Below, piece by piece: positions 24,481-37,150 of a stretch of 64,000 nucleotides of DNA; the first letter of the stretch is position 1; every line of letters starts with the position of its first letter. The notes beneath the pieces are model-generated. The model did no database searches. It was given only the letters and a program-made list of their open reading frames with translations, and was not told where the DNA came from. The translations under genes were made by a program, and so were the position numbers. This DNA is from Lumnitzera littorea (taxonomy: Eukaryota > Streptophyta > Magnoliopsida > Myrtales > Combretaceae), in the NCBI GenBank assembly GCA_024138015.1, contig JAMXBB010000010.1, positions 14,211,323-14,275,322 of the forward strand, read 5' to 3'.

Positions 24481-24759
24481 GCTTGTATCATTAAAGTTGA
24501 TATAGAGGTCTTACCCATCTTAGCACTACTACTACTAGCATAAAAAACATTCATCATACTCAACAGGCTTAAAAACTACTCTTTAGAAAAACTTACACCA
24601 TCAACTCCATCAGATGAACTTACAATTCCACTCTTAGACAAAACATATTCTAGAGGAGGTCTACATCCACAATCCCCTCGACTTGAAAGCCCAATGCTAC
24701 CTGAGACTTCACTATCACCATCTCCTACAGATAAATAATTCGACTCCAAATACTAGTCG

Positions 24760-25555
24760 TTTAGTAACATTATAATTCCAAAAATACGGTGGAAATTCAA
24801 TTAGTTTGTAGCACTTATTCTCTAAATGCCCTTTCTTTCAACAATAACTACAAACTATATCACCTTTTTTCTTCAATCTAGGATGTGCACTCATCATAGC
24901 AATTGCATCTGAAACTAAAAAATCTTTAAGCCAATTAGCCTTCTGAAATTCATCTCGCACTACCAAATTGTAGGCCTCATCTAGAGTGGGAAATGGTTTT
25001 AAAATCAGTGTTTGTGACCGTAAAGGAGCAAAATTCTCATTCAACACACTTATCAAAACAACTAGACTAACAAGAACCACAAGAACAATGCGGAAGTGGT
25101 TGAAAATTTTGTAACTCTTCCCACACAATATTAAAGTATTCATCCACAAATCTTAATCCTTGAACTATAATGTTTAACATATGATGCGGCTGACAAATTC
25201 TAGTATCGTTCAGTTGTGAGAAACATACCTTGAGTTTTGTCCATATGTCTTTAGTTGTGTTCATTTACAAAATAATTGAAGCAATTAAAGATGAGACTGA
25301 TTGGAGCAACCAGGTGACAGTCAAGTCATTACACCGACTCCAAGCTACATACAACTTGTTTGATTTGTCTAATATTGGAATAAAACCATCTACAAAACTG
25401 ACTTTATTTCGGATTAATAAGGTTAACAGAAACAAACGGCTCCAGGTATTGTAATTGAGACTAGTGAGAACAGGCGTTATTGCAACCAAATTTTGCGAAT
25501 TCGAATGATGAATGAAATAAGGAGAATGAACATCTTCTATATTAGTTATTGACAT
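24760..25555 (-). pseudogene. copia gag (broken)
   Basis: The frame begins MSITNIEDVHSPYFIHHSNS at 25555, typical of copia gag N-termini, with NYNTWSRLFLLTLLIRNK a little further. After a stop and frameshift it continues with MNTTKDIWTKLKVCFSQLND and ELQNFQPLPHCSCG, and later FPTLDEAYNLVVRDEFQK. A zinc knuckle CSYC-x4-H-x4-C lies at about 24850-24800, with a stop codon inside it. In an intact element this protein forms the particle; here it is not translatable as one chain. Confidence 0.8.
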
Positions 25556-25579
25556 TATGAATCAATCATGAAAGCGTAT

Positions 25580-25591
25580 GCTCTGATACCA
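25580..25591 (-). other. Primer-binding site of the copia element
   Basis: On the - strand this reads TGGTATCAGAGC, complementary to the 3' end of plant initiator methionine tRNA. It directly adjoins the 5' LTR and fixes the element's orientation. Confidence 0.85.
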
Positions 25592-25892
25592 TGTTACTTC
25601 AACTGAACTGTGTTTGTGTATGTGTGATGATGAAAGCAAACAGAAAGATACGGAAAGAAGTGTTGTTGCAGCAAAAATGAAGAGTGAAAGAATTATGGTG
25701 AGAATGAATGTATTAAGTTAGCCTTTCTGTATATAAAGCTCATTTATATAGTTTATATGGTTAGTTGTTGTGTAGAATCAACAAAAAAAAAAAAAAAAAA
25801 CTAACTTCTACAACTACACTAACTACCAACTAGTAACAACTACCAAAACTAACAGCTACTAACAATTACATTTAACAGTTATAACTGTAACA
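25592..25892 (-). repeat. 5' LTR of the copia element
   Basis: This 301-bp partner of the LTR at 20914-21212 has the same ends and the same internal A-run, two bases longer. The primer-binding site at 25580-25591 touches its inner end, identifying it as the 5' LTR. Confidence 0.9.
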
Positions 25893-27793
25893 AATTGCAT
25901 ATGATGATAAGTTCTAAATGATGTTCGTAATACAATTCATTGTGTTCATAGTGTTATTCATATTTAGGCTTATTTAACTAATGTGTTAATTGGATGATAT
26001 GTTACAAAAGTATATTTTTATGGAAAATGATTTATAATGTTATTCATATTTGGGATTGCATATTCTTGATGATTCATGAAGTGTTCTTGATGATCTTAAA
26101 GTATGTTCTTGTCATTGCACTATTTTAATCCCTATAATTCAATTAAATTTAAAGTTAATATATGTATGTGCTTTATATTTTTCGAAAAAATCAAATGTTC
26201 TCAAATGAGTTTGATTATATTCAAAGTCTTCATCTGTGTATTCATAGTGTTTTCGCTAAAAGTTCAATTTTGATCTTTATAGATGGTTAAGTTCATCAAA
26301 AACTTGTTTTTTTTATGAGACTTTAGATATGAATATAATTGATTAGATTGGATATTAAATAATATTCACAGTCAGCGAATCCCTAAGATCATGAATGAAT
26401 AGAAAATAACTTGAATCAAAGTTTTTTTTTTTTTTTTACCAAATTCGTAGATGAAGGTGGTTTAATCTCCTATGAGATGAGTAAACATGTGACATGTGAA
26501 ATTGTCTATGTGGCTAAAAAATGGAAAATAATAATATTTTTTATCAAATAATATACATAAAAAAATACGTTAATAAATAATAAATGAGGAAAATATAAAA
26601 AATAAGGAGAGAGAAGCATTGCTAAAAACTTATCCAGGGCTCATTTGAACCAAACTAATAACAAACCAACCACTTTCAACCCTAAAGTAGATCATTTAAA
26701 GTAGTCATGTAAATTTAAATAATCAATAATAATTAATTAAACAAAAATAACTAACAACAAATAGAATAATCTAATTTGGGCCAATTTGGTTTTAAAATTT
26801 AACTACACATACTTAATTATTGAATTGAGCTTACAATATAGCTACATTTTACCTTAAGTGAATTAAGTACTTCTCTATATGGACTTAACTAATAAACACT
26901 AAGTATATAACCTATTTAATTAATAAACTCTGAAGAGCTAAACTTCATTTAAAGTAAATTATTAACTTTGTTAATCATAATTAATGTTATTGCATAGGAT
27001 ATCAAAAATAGATTCTAAGATTCATTTGATCAACTTGGTTCATAAATATGAAGAACATTTAGGTATGCAGTAACCAATGTGTGTCATATGTGCCTATTAG
27101 ATAATGAATTAAGCTTAACTCAAGCACAGCTAACTAAACTTCTGCGACTTACTTGTACTTAGTCATTCCAACCTAATGGGCCGCATACTTAGACTGGATT
27201 TATGGCTACGGTTGTAAATCTTAGGATGATATGGCAATTGGATACTTAGCTACCTCAAGTAGGTCAAGGCAATCGATATAAAAGAATTGTATTAGTCATG
27301 ACCGACAATAATAAGGAGAAACTATAGGAATTATTATATGAAGGTATAAGACTCTTGTATAATATGTTATGTGTAGATTACAAAATAATTGTTAGCAGTA
27401 ATGGTGCATCAACCTCTTGCCTTTAGCAAAGGTCAGGATAGGCCAAGTCACAATTGAACGCGATGCTTAGGGCTACTAGATGATTGAAATAATTTGAGTT
27501 ATGTGTCACTATTAGCTATAGCTTTTGTTGTAATAATAAAGCATTCAATATTACAATAGTATAACTTATGATATAAATCTAATGCCAATATATATTAAAG
27601 AGTTAAAACAACATTTTTTTCTTATATGCCATTATATTGAGGGGGTATCACTCTAGGTAGTAATAATTTTCTTTAGCATAAATTGGAATCTTACCATAAA
27701 CATAAATAAACTTGCTTTATAATATGAACTTTTGTTTTTCTTTTTTTTTAAATTTTAATGGTTAAAATTTCTATTTACTTTGGTTAAATTTTA
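25893..27793. other. AT-rich intergenic stretch, no gene seen
   Basis: No coding frame, RNA gene or clear terminal repeat was recognised. A somewhat GC-richer patch at 27100-27500 is unexplained. Confidence 0.45.
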
Positions 27794-28890
27794 GGCCCCA
27801 TTTGTTTTAAAAAAATATTTTTTGAAAAACAATGTTTCTATTTTCCCTTATTTGTTTTGCTAGAATAGGTGCTTTAAGTAGAAAATGTCACCCATTAAAG
27901 ATAAAATTCTTCCCCTTCTTTTTTTGGTGAAAAATGACTTATCCTTTTCAAAATGGAATATTATTTTCTAATCTAATATTCGTGAGTATTTTAATTCTAA
28001 GAAAATGATTTTTTTTTTTTATATCTTGTTGTAACTTACTTATAAATTATGTTTTAAACATGAAAAAATAATATCAGGTAAAAAACTATAGACTTATTAT
28101 TAAAATCAACTAAAACAATTACAATTATGTATATTAAAAAATCATTTATATCTATACTTTTACTTTTAAATAAAACTAGCAGGTAAACGCAATTGTAATG
28201 CATCTGTAAATATAAAAATATTGAATACGTGAAATCTTAATTGTAAAATAATATATTGCATATTTACACACGTTTCGCGAATTAGTTTTTATTAGTTATA
28301 CTTGTCATAAATAATATATCAAGATATTGTTTATATATCATCGAAAACAAAAAGGAAGAAGGAAGAAAACATAGATGAGAGACATTGGGGAGATAAGTGT
28401 AATGAATTAATGATTGAGTTATTGGAAACTATCTAATATAAAGTGGGGAGGAGGAAAGAGGGAATAAAATGCAAAAACAGTGAGTTGAAAAGAGGAAAGA
28501 TATAATGGAATGGTAGGGAAGAAATCTTAATAAATTAATAAATTTATCTATTTCTATACTTTTAAGAATTTAATTTAGTATTGGTTTCATTGTTATATAT
28601 TATTAGATTAAGGATCAAATAGTAATTTTAGGAAATAATAGTTACTTAAGCACTTTCAAGATTTAATAATATTGATGTTTGATATGATATATTTATAATA
28701 ACATGTAGATATTAATTTATTTAGTTATGGTTATAACTTATATGGCATTCGTTAGTTAAATATCATAAAAACTTTTCTATAAATTTTTATAAAATATTTA
28801 AACACATGAAAACATATTAATTTCGTGAAAATAGTTTTTTAAATAAAATATTTTACTTCAACACAGCTTTTCTTAAAACAAATAGGGGTT
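27794..28890. mobile_element. Terminal-inverted-repeat DNA element next to the UBP1 promoter
   Basis: The left end GGCCCCATTTGTTTTAA matches, inverted, the right end TTAAAACAAATAGGGGTT. Looser inverted similarity runs inward through AAAATATTTTTTGAAAAA and its counterpart near 28840. TTA flanks both sides (27791-27793 and 28891-28893), which would fit a 3-bp PIF/Harbinger-type duplication, but so short a match can be chance. No transposase is visible, so it is non-autonomous. Its right end lies about 170 bp upstream of the UBP1 TATA box. Confidence 0.5.
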
Positions 28891-28959
28891 TTAAGCCGAA
28901 GAACCACACAAAGGGATTGTATATTAGAGTTGTATGGAGAATTTGAAATAAATCATTAT

Positions 28960-29234
28960 GTATGGTTTACGGTTTGGTTAGCTTTCATCAAAATATACCC
29001 AACAATGAACAATCAAATGGAAAGATCACGCTTCTAAAAACTAATAAACAAAGAGGACTCTTATAAATACCAATTCTCCGAGCCAAGGTATCTTTTCATT
29101 TTCCAGAGAGCTCTCTTCTTCCTCTCTCTCTCCTCTCATTCTCTTTCTTTTCCTCTCTCTCTATCTCTGTGGTATTCATTTACAGCCCCAAGCCCGCCCA
29201 AACCCTAACCCTGCATTTCCGTACGTACGCAAAA
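28960..29234 (+). promoter_or_regulatory. UBP1 promoter and 5' UTR
   Basis: A TATA box (TTATAAATAC, 29061-29070) is followed about 30-40 bp later by the likely transcription start, and then by a leader rich in CT repeats (29104-29170), a pyrimidine tract common in plant core promoters and leaders. The leader ends AAAAATGCAG at the start codon (29235). An upstream in-frame ATG at 29169 is less likely to be the start, because UBP1 relatives begin with MQ followed by a Gln-rich segment. A decayed copy of this region lies at 12630-12880. Confidence 0.65.
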
Positions 29235-32200
29235 ATGCAGAACCCGAGACTCAAACAACAGCAGCAGCAGCAACACAGTCACGCCTTGATGCAACAAGCA
29301 GCTATTCTCCAACAACATCAGACTCTTTATCATCCCGGTCTCCTAGCTCCTCCTCAGGTTCGTCACGTACTTCTTCTAATTCATCCTTTGTGTTCTATGC
29401 TTTCGTATCGCTTTGATTCGTCGTTCGATTATGGTTTCTGTGATGTTGATCTGAGAGTGAGTGGTTCTGGTGAAGGGATAAAGTTATGCTGTACCTGTGT
29501 TGCTAGTCTTCCGTCTATCCTATGCTGTCAGCAAATCGGGGGGCAAAAAAGTGAAAAATTATGCATTATATTTAATGCGGAGCCTACTTTTTGCCTTTTT
29601 CTTAAAAAGAAAAAAAGTACGTGGAAATGTATGATTTGTCGGTATAGGTGGGGACGCAAAATTGGAAGAAGGAAGTTATGTTTATTATGTAACTATGGTA
29701 AGTATGTAATGGACGGGGTTAGTGATGGGGAGACGGAACGGAAAATGGGAAACTTTATCTGTGGTGTGGAGTATTTGCTATGAGTATTTGATGTGAGTGC
29801 AGGGGATTATGGGGTTCGTAATGTAATGACTTGCTTAGCTTTTGGGGTTTCTCTTTCTTAAGTGGTTGATGTTGAATTGGTTTTTGATAGGGTGTTGCAG
29901 TTGAATCTTAGTGATTGTTTTGGCCAAAATAAAGGATGTTCCGTAGTTAGAGCTATGAGGGATATTTGTTAAGTATGACAACTTGATGCTTCATGGGTTT
30001 GGATGTATAGTGTCCAAGCAGTGGGTAGTTATTGACTTGGCTTGTTGGAATGCATATGTCTAAGTACATGGAGCACCATCTTGGTGGTGTCAGTTCCATT
30101 TTCCTCGAGTATGAGGAGTTGGGTTTCTCAATAAAAATTCTCTCTTTTTATGTTCTTAACTAGAAGTGTGTTGTATGACGAAATGATTGGAGATTAAAAA
30201 AGGAAAGCTTGTTTTGTGTGGATGTGAATTTTTTCGATTTGAGCTTCAGGATTTGTGTTTCTTGTGAGCTCATGCTAAGCTCATTTCAGAAATGGAGTCT
30301 TTGTTTTCAACCTGCAAATTTTTTTGTAGTCCTTCCCTCCTCTTTTTTCCTTTTGAATTGCACGTTTAGAAGATCAATTTTACGCTACACCATAATTTTT
30401 CCTTTAGTGCTGTTACTGCTGCGATTCTCTTATGTCAATTGGAAAACTGTTGAGACCTTCCCCACCCCCACACCCCCCACCCACCTCATATCCTCAGTAT
30501 ACCATGTTATATGCATATAACAAGCTGTTGAGTACAACAATGCTTGTGTTTCATCATTAAAATATACTTCTTTGCAATTCTTTTATTATGGCTAGTGATA
30601 TTCCTGCAGTAAAAATTGCCATCAAACTTGCCGCTTTACTCTCTGCATTAGGAAACATGTTAAATGGTCAAGATTGATTTTAAAGGATAGTAAATGGAGG
30701 GAGCAATTATAATTAAGTGCTTCAGATTGGATACTTGTGTGGCATTGAAAGATTTAGGAGTTCTCTTGTATTGGTTTCTTTGTGATTTTTTGAAAGATTT
30801 TTTATGTGTTTTCTTGCTAGGTGAAAATGTAATTGGCCTTTTCTTTTTCATTTCAGCTTGGAGTTGAAATGCCTTTTGATATTTCTGAGGAGGGTGGATG
30901 GTTCTCTTTCTGTTTTATATTTTCTTTCATTTTCTTTTCTTTTTTCCCTTTTTCTATTTGCAGATAGAGCCAATCCCAAGTGGAAATCTGCCTCCTGGTT
31001 TTGATCCAACTTCTTGCCGCAGTGTGTGAGTGTTGTTTAGACATTTCTTTTTTGTTGTTTTCTTTTTCAATCATTACTTCTTCCTTAACTGGTCTTTGTC
31101 TACTTTTGTTCCATCTAGGTGTCCTAGCTTTGTCCATGCTGATAAAGCCTTGTACTGTTTTGGAATTTTTTACCTTATTATACCAGCATCCTTTAATTGT
31201 TTTGGGGTTTTTTTTTTTAAGTTCCTTCTATGGTCTTCTGATTTATTGCAACTTGTCCTCACAGTGATATTAAATATTCTATTGTTTTCCTATGTATAGG
31301 AAGTTTTCTTCAGTAATTTATCTACTAGAATTTCATTATTATGATGTATTGATGCACAGATACTTATTTTTCCATTTTATGTGGAAATTCAGGTATGTGG
31401 GAAACATTCATCCACAAGTAACTGAACCACTTCTTCAAGAGGTATTTGCCAGTATGGGTCCTGTTGAAAGCTGCAAACTTATTAGAAAGGAGAAGGTAGT
31501 AACTTGTCTTTCTTTGCTAACTTTCCTTTTTTGGTTGTGTTTCTTAGCTCCTACTATATCCCTAGCTAATCTTTTTTTTTTTTTTCCTCCCCTTCTTTTT
31601 GTCTGCTTGCTGTTGATTATTATCTAGTCATCCTATGGATTCATTCACTATTTTGACAGAAGATACGCTGCTGTGGCTATATTATCTCTCAATGGGAGGC
31701 ATCTGTGAGTATCTTTTTGTTTTGTTCACATGCTGTGTCCTGTAGAGGTTCTTATGTTTTCATTGATATGACTTGCAGATTTGGGCAACCTATCAAAGTG
31801 AATTGGGCATATGCCAGTGCTCAGAGGGAGGATACATCGAGTAAGTTTAGCAATTATTTCCCCCTTCCTTCCCCCCCAACTCTTCTTCTTCCTCACTTTG
31901 ATTGCATCAATACACATTGCGGATGATGTGCTGCATCTTCTGACTATGCTCAATGTCATTCGTTTTTGCAGGTCATTACAACATATTTGTTGGTGACCTC
32001 AGCCCTGAGGTCACTGATGCTATGTTGTTTGCATGCTTTTCAGTTTATCCCAGTTGTTCGTAAGCTTCATTCTCATTGCTTTCGCAATTTATGTTACTGA
32101 AATGAGTTTCTGTTGTTGATTCTAATCGTTAAAATATCTGATACTTGAAAATCTCTCTCTTAGAAAGATAAAGGAGAGATATGGTTTAACTACACAAAAA

Positions 32201-35200
32201 AGGTTTTTGGTTTTATATATAAATTTCTCTTTTGTACATGGATGATGAGTGATGAAATCAGTTATCAGATATATCAGTGGGGGAACAAACCTGCTATCAG
32301 ATATGATTTTTATTACATATGTAGTGAAGAAAGTTAAAAACAAAATACAAAAAAAAAAAGAACAAGGTTTCACATCTTGCTTTTAACTTAGGGATGCAAG
32401 AGTCATGTGGGATCAGAAGACAGGGCGTTCAAGAGGGTTTGGTTTTGTTTCTTTCAGGAGCCAACAGGTTCACACAATTAAACATTATTTACCAGGTTAT
32501 TAGGCTGCTGTATTGTTTTTACTCCATTGCTGACTTATGCTATCCTGTTTCCAGGATGCCCAGAGTGCAGTAAATGATCTAACTGGTAAGGCTCTTCAAT
32601 CGTGCATGCAAGTGTTCTTCTGTCTCTTTCTTTTATGCATTGAGATTGCAAAACACAAGCATGTTTGACAAGACTGATGTTGCTCAAAAGAGGCTGATGT
32701 GATCTCCATATCTTTTTCTTCTTTACAAGTTCTCTTTAAGTTAAGAGGTATAGTCAAATTCATATTTTGCTTTGATTGTAAAATACATGGGGTAGATTGG
32801 ACTCACCGTTATAATAAGATTTTTCTAAGCACAAAAGCTGCTTCTCCTTTTCACCTCTAGCATTTATATGAAGAAAATTTTATTTGAAAGAAATTTTGCT
32901 TTAAATTTCAACATTCTTGACTCCACAATTTTTGGTTTATCGAAAAGATTGGTGTGTCATTTATTGAAATTATTCCATCCAATTAACCTTAACATTTTTA
33001 TTTTCTGATATATGGTCCATGGTGACTCTATTTTAAAAGAAAAAATAAGATAAACCATTTTTCTTGGTTTTTGTTGAGTAGCCCATATAACACGAGATAG
33101 GCCTAATTTATGTTAAACTTAGGAAAACATATGATATGAATTAAATAAATAAATAAATTGCAGGCTTGATGTTGTACAAGACTGTTTGTACCACATGAGA
33201 TCACTTATCAGTTTGCATTCAAAGCATTGATCCATCCAAGCACGAGCAACTTTTATCATGTATATTTTACCAAACCGTACTCAAACACAGAAGAAACACT
33301 AGAGTATTTAGAGATCAGCTGTTAGTCAATGTAAAATCAAGTTTCATCGCATTAGTTATGTAAAGATTTATAAACTCATTTACCCAAAAAAAGAGATTTG
33401 TGAACTTGAGCTCTGTGAGATTTAACACCAATTAAATAAGAAATAGTAATCTATACTTTGTGCATTTAGCTTGAATATGCACACTACCTTCATCCATCTC
33501 ATGAGCATTGTAATTAAAATAAAGGCATGTAACTTCAATTCATCCCCTAGACTTTTTCCAAAAGATTCCCATGCTCACATTAATTGAGTTTTTTTCTTCT
33601 TCTTCTTCCTTTTTTTTTTTTTTTTTTTTGGTGGCCAACTATCATGTTACAATTTTAGGAGATAGGGGATCAAATCTAGTCTATTTTGTTAGGAGGATCA
33701 ATGTTTATGCTACTAAGTTACAACGGCCTTATTCACATTAATTGAGCTTATCCTCACCTTTTTCCACACAATTATTCAGGGACTTTTATGCATTTTGCAT
33801 TTATTTGATTGTGTATGATCATTTATCCGCATCCTGCTACTTGTGTATTTGTTTTCTTTCTTATTTTAAGAAACAAATCTCAATTATTAATTCACTCTAA
33901 ATTATCATGCTCCTAGACTTCTAAGGAATGAGTACATTAAACTTAAAAATACAAATGATTAACTCCTAAGTAGTGACATTGCCCTAGTTATAAGTTGAAA
34001 ATCAAATTGATAAAGTTCACTAAATCAGGTAAATTTGGGTGGATGTAATGTGCATTCTTGCCTTTATACAGGGAAGTGGCTTGGTAGTAGACAGATACGT
34101 TGTAATTGGGCTACAAAAAGTGCTGGTTCTAGTGATGATATGCAGAACTCAGATGGTAGGAGTGTTGTGCAATTAACAAATGGCTCATCCGGTGAGTCGC
34201 TTCACAACAAAATACATGCTAGCAAACATATATGTGCTTGGTAACTAAATAGTAAATAGATATCAGTTTGCATTTGTTTTGTCTAACCTTTTATGTGTAC
34301 TGTTTTTGAAATCTCTCCTAATGCAGAAGATGGAAGAGAAACTACAAATGCTGAAGCTCCTGAGAACAACCCTCAGTATACTACTGTTTATGTGGGCAAT
34401 CTTGCTCCAGAGGTGAGATGATTTATCCACTTGTCAAATTTTTTCATTTCTTTGTGTGCATGCAATTATTACCACTTAGAAAAGCTCCAGCTAATTTTAA
34501 TAACTGAAACTTCAGTAGATTCTTAATCTTGCCTTTATGACTGGAAGAATGGATTTTTTTTTTTTAAATCATTAATCACACAGTGTTAAGTCATCTTTTC
34601 CAAATAAAGTGTGGGCAATCTTTAAAGTGAGCTTACAATAAACTAATCAGCTCTAGTTCAGCTACAATAAGCATTATTTACAACAATTTATAAAACCTAA
34701 GGTGTAAAGACTCAACTAGGTGCAAATATTTCAGGTAACTCAGCTTGATCTTCATCGTCACTTCCATGCTCTTGGTGCTGGAGCAATTGAGGAGGTTCGT
34801 GTCCAGAGAGATAAAGGATTTGGTTTTGTTAGATACAGCACTCATGCAGAGGCAGCATTGGCTATTCAGATGGGAAACACACAATCACATCTCTATGGCA
34901 GACAAATTAAGGTGAGGCTTTTGGCGTAATTTGAACAGACTACCATGCCTTTGGTTATTCTTGTGTTCCTTGCACTTCTTTTGCTTTTGTTGTGTTACAT
35001 TTAAAAGTTGCGAAATATTTCCTTGGGCGGTTGTCTTTTGTTCAATTGTTTTCACCTTTCTTTCCCCCCACCCCCAAAACAAAACAATCCACCCCAACCA
35101 AACCCACCCACCAACCCACACCCCCTCTCTTCTCTTCTCCTCCCTTTTCTTCCCCTTGCTTGGTATTCTTTTGGTTGAGTATTGAAATCCTGTATTCTCC

Positions 35201-36292
35201 ATGCTACTGAGGGGCTTCACATTGTTGCTGTTAATTGTCTGAATTGCTGTGCTGCATTGTCTACTTGAAACAACTCACTTTGCCCTTTAGGTAAAGTCAT
35301 TTGCTGGAATATTTGTTTATCCTTAATCAAAAAAGGAAAAGAGTAAAAGTAAGAGCCACGCCACGCCACGCACCACAAATTAGATAGATCATTCCTTCAA
35401 TGACAAATGTGCTATAAGTAAGTTCATCAGCTATTATGACAAGAGAATAGGAAGTAGGAAACGGAGGAGAAATTTGGGCTATACCAATTGTTATGAGAAC
35501 ATTGTGTCATCTGTCCCTGTGCTATAAAGCTAATCAGTTTCACCTTATTAAATATATATTACATTACTTTTGGCCGGGCATTTTATTTTGTTCAGCTGCC
35601 TGTCACGCTATTTTATTAAAAAACCAAATTTTGAGAAAAGCAAATGATCCACCAAATGGGGTTGGGGGTGCAGGAAGAAAATCATAGAGAAGGAAACAAC
35701 TTTGATCCTGTATTTCGGATATCAGAAAAGGAATCAACAAGACATTTTGATCTTTGCAATATGAGGTTCTTAGTCTCACATTTTCTAAGATGTTGGAAAC
35801 TACAATTTGAAGGAGAAATCAGTACCAAATACTATTTGCAGTCATTTGATTTTCTAAGATGACTTCACATGCCACGAGAACCCATGGAAAAGGGTAGCTA
35901 GTTATTGTATATTGGAAGCAATTGTGTATTCTACTTTAATTTCAGGATTTATGCTTTGTCATTGCTTTAGCTGCTAATCAGCTTCTTATTCATTGTGCTC
36001 GTAGTGCTCTTGGGGCAGCAAGCCAACTCCTCCAGGAACTGCTTCCAATCCACTTCCACCTCCTGCAGCAGCAGCTACCATACCAGGCCTCTCTCCGAAT
36101 GAAATTATGGCATACGAGCGACAACTAGCAATGAGTAAAATGGGTGGTATGCACGGACTCATGCATCCGCAAGTGCAGCATCCTCTCAAGCAGGCAGCAA
36201 TGGGAATGAGTGCTGCTGGAGCTAGCCAGGCGATATATGATGGCGGTTTCCAAAATGTTGCTGCTGCCCAGCAGCTGATGTACTACCAGTAA
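29235..36292 (+). CDS. UBP1: Oligouridylate-binding protein UBP1 (three RRM domains)
   Basis: UBP1 proteins bind U-rich RNA in the nucleus, affect pre-mRNA splicing and mRNA stability, and enter stress granules. Coding exons by frame and GT-AG sites: 29235-29357, 30964-31025, 31393-31495, 31628-31704, 31779-31840, 31972-32059, 32392-32467, 32555-32585, 34072-34191, 34327-34412, 34735-34911, 36005-36292; 1293 nt, 430 residues, usual for the family. A Gln-rich start (MQNPRLKQQQQQQHSH) leads to RRM1 (about 62-135; VYVGNI, SSYGFIHY), RRM2 (147-222; IFVGDL, RGFGFVSF), RRM3 (268-341; VYVGNL, KGFGFVRY) and a Met/Gln/Ala-rich tail ending QQLMYYQ. All RNP motifs are intact. Introns 1 (1.6 kb), 8 (1.5 kb) and 11 (1.1 kb) are long; intron 8 carries a SINE. 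Which UBP1 paralog it is cannot be settled. Confidence 0.93.
33589..33732 (-). mobile_element. SINE inserted in UBP1 intron 8
   Basis: The element is flanked by a perfect 14-bp duplication TCACATTAATTGAG (33575-33588 and 33733-33746). Read on the - strand it starts with a tRNA-like head (GGCCGTTGTAACTTAGTAGC, A-box-like) and has AGATTTGATCCCC as a B-box-like element. It ends in a poly(A) tail of about 22, seen as T at 33610-33631 on the + strand, plus an AAG-rich extension. Pol III boxes, an A tail and a long target duplication together define a SINE. The perfect duplication suggests a fairly young insertion. Confidence 0.8.
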
Positions 36293-36989
36293 TGTGAGAG
36301 CTCTAATTATTGGCCAACATTCTGCTTCTCCTGCCTTTGCATGTGCTGTTGAGACTTTTGGTCTTCAGGAGCATCATCTTCTTTTTGAATTTTACTAACT
36401 GGTGGCCTTGTCACCTGTTCTTCTGTATTTGTGTGTGTTTAATTTGTTCATACTAGTAGCTGATTTGGATACTAAGATGAGATATTAGGAGGAAGTAGCT
36501 ATTCCATGAAAAACTCTCGTGTTTCTTGGATCATGTTCCCTCTGAAAATTTTTTTATCTTAGGCCTCCGGTTGCATGAAAGTTGTTCTTGTCACGTCAGA
36601 CATGCATTGTTGGTTTATGGTGGGTTGATGTGGTTGTCACTATTGAGTCTCTTATTTTTTCCATGATACAAGGCATACATGTGGGAGCAGAAACAGGTTG
36701 GTTAGAGGTGCTTTTGCTTGGATTCCTCTTGTTCTTTCTTTCTTTCGAGGATTAGACGGTAGACACTTCCAGGAAATGGTTGCTTGTCTCTCCGATTTGC
36801 CATCTCTTATCTTGGGATAATGTTCTAATGTTCACAGCACAGCATGGTCCCTGTCTCTCACTCTGGATCAAAAAGATGAAAAAAGTTTTACACGTTTGAG
36901 GATTGAATTTCGGGACTCGTCAATGCAAAATCAGAAAGGCACTAATATATGCCTTAGTTTCACCTCGTAATCCGAGCAACACAGTAAAA
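36293..36989 (+). other. UBP1 3' UTR and downstream DNA
   Basis: This follows the UBP1 stop. It is T-rich and without coding frames. The first 300-550 bp are likely 3' UTR, but no single poly(A) signal stands out, so the transcript end is not placed. Confidence 0.45.
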
Positions 36990-37150
36990 TTGCAAGTGCG
37001 CCCAATTATGTTTTCTTTGTGATTAGACCCCTTCATCTTTAAAAACGTGAATTTAAACCTTTAAATTTTAAACCATTAAGGGTTTGAACTCATGATTTTG
37101 AAGATAAGGAGAAGTGGGCAATAAAGTAAACATAAAAGATGTATTTTCAA
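36990..37150. repeat. Foldback MITE, family member 1
   Basis: The left arm TTGCAAGTGCGCCCAATTAT, followed by CCCCTTCATCTTTAAAAACG, pairs with the right arm, which read inverted gives TTGAAAATACATCTTTTATG and CTCCTTATCTTCAAAATCATG. The unit is about 160 bp with no coding capacity. It shares arm sequence with the unit at 37709-37922. Confidence 0.55.

Larger units (their letters stand above)
20914..25892 (-). mobile_element. Ty1/copia LTR retrotransposon, complete but decayed
   Basis: The element is bounded by two LTRs (20914-21212 and 25592-25892) with TG...CA ends and flanked by GATTG (20909-20913) and AATTG (25893-25897), a 5-bp target duplication with one mismatch. Read on the - strand, the order is 5' LTR (right), initiator-Met primer site at 25591-25580 (TGGTATCAGAGC), gag, protease, integrase, reverse transcriptase, RNase H, purine tract AGAGGGAG next to 21213, and 3' LTR (left). 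Protease, integrase, polymerase and RNase H in that order define Ty1/copia. Numerous stops and frameshifts break every domain. By eye the LTRs differ at about 25 positions, so the insertion is not recent. Confidence 0.93.

Noticed and set aside
29169..29783. A 204-residue frame starting upstream of the UBP1 ATG
   Set aside because: It reads through the exon 1 donor (29358) into the intron. After the first Gln-rich part it loses all similarity to UBP1, and the later exons need splicing.
30853..31299. Overlapping frames of 89-95 residues on both strands
   Set aside because: They lie across UBP1 intron 1, exon 2 and intron 2. The strings are rich in F/L/K from pyrimidine tracts and have no domain; they are shadows of the real gene.
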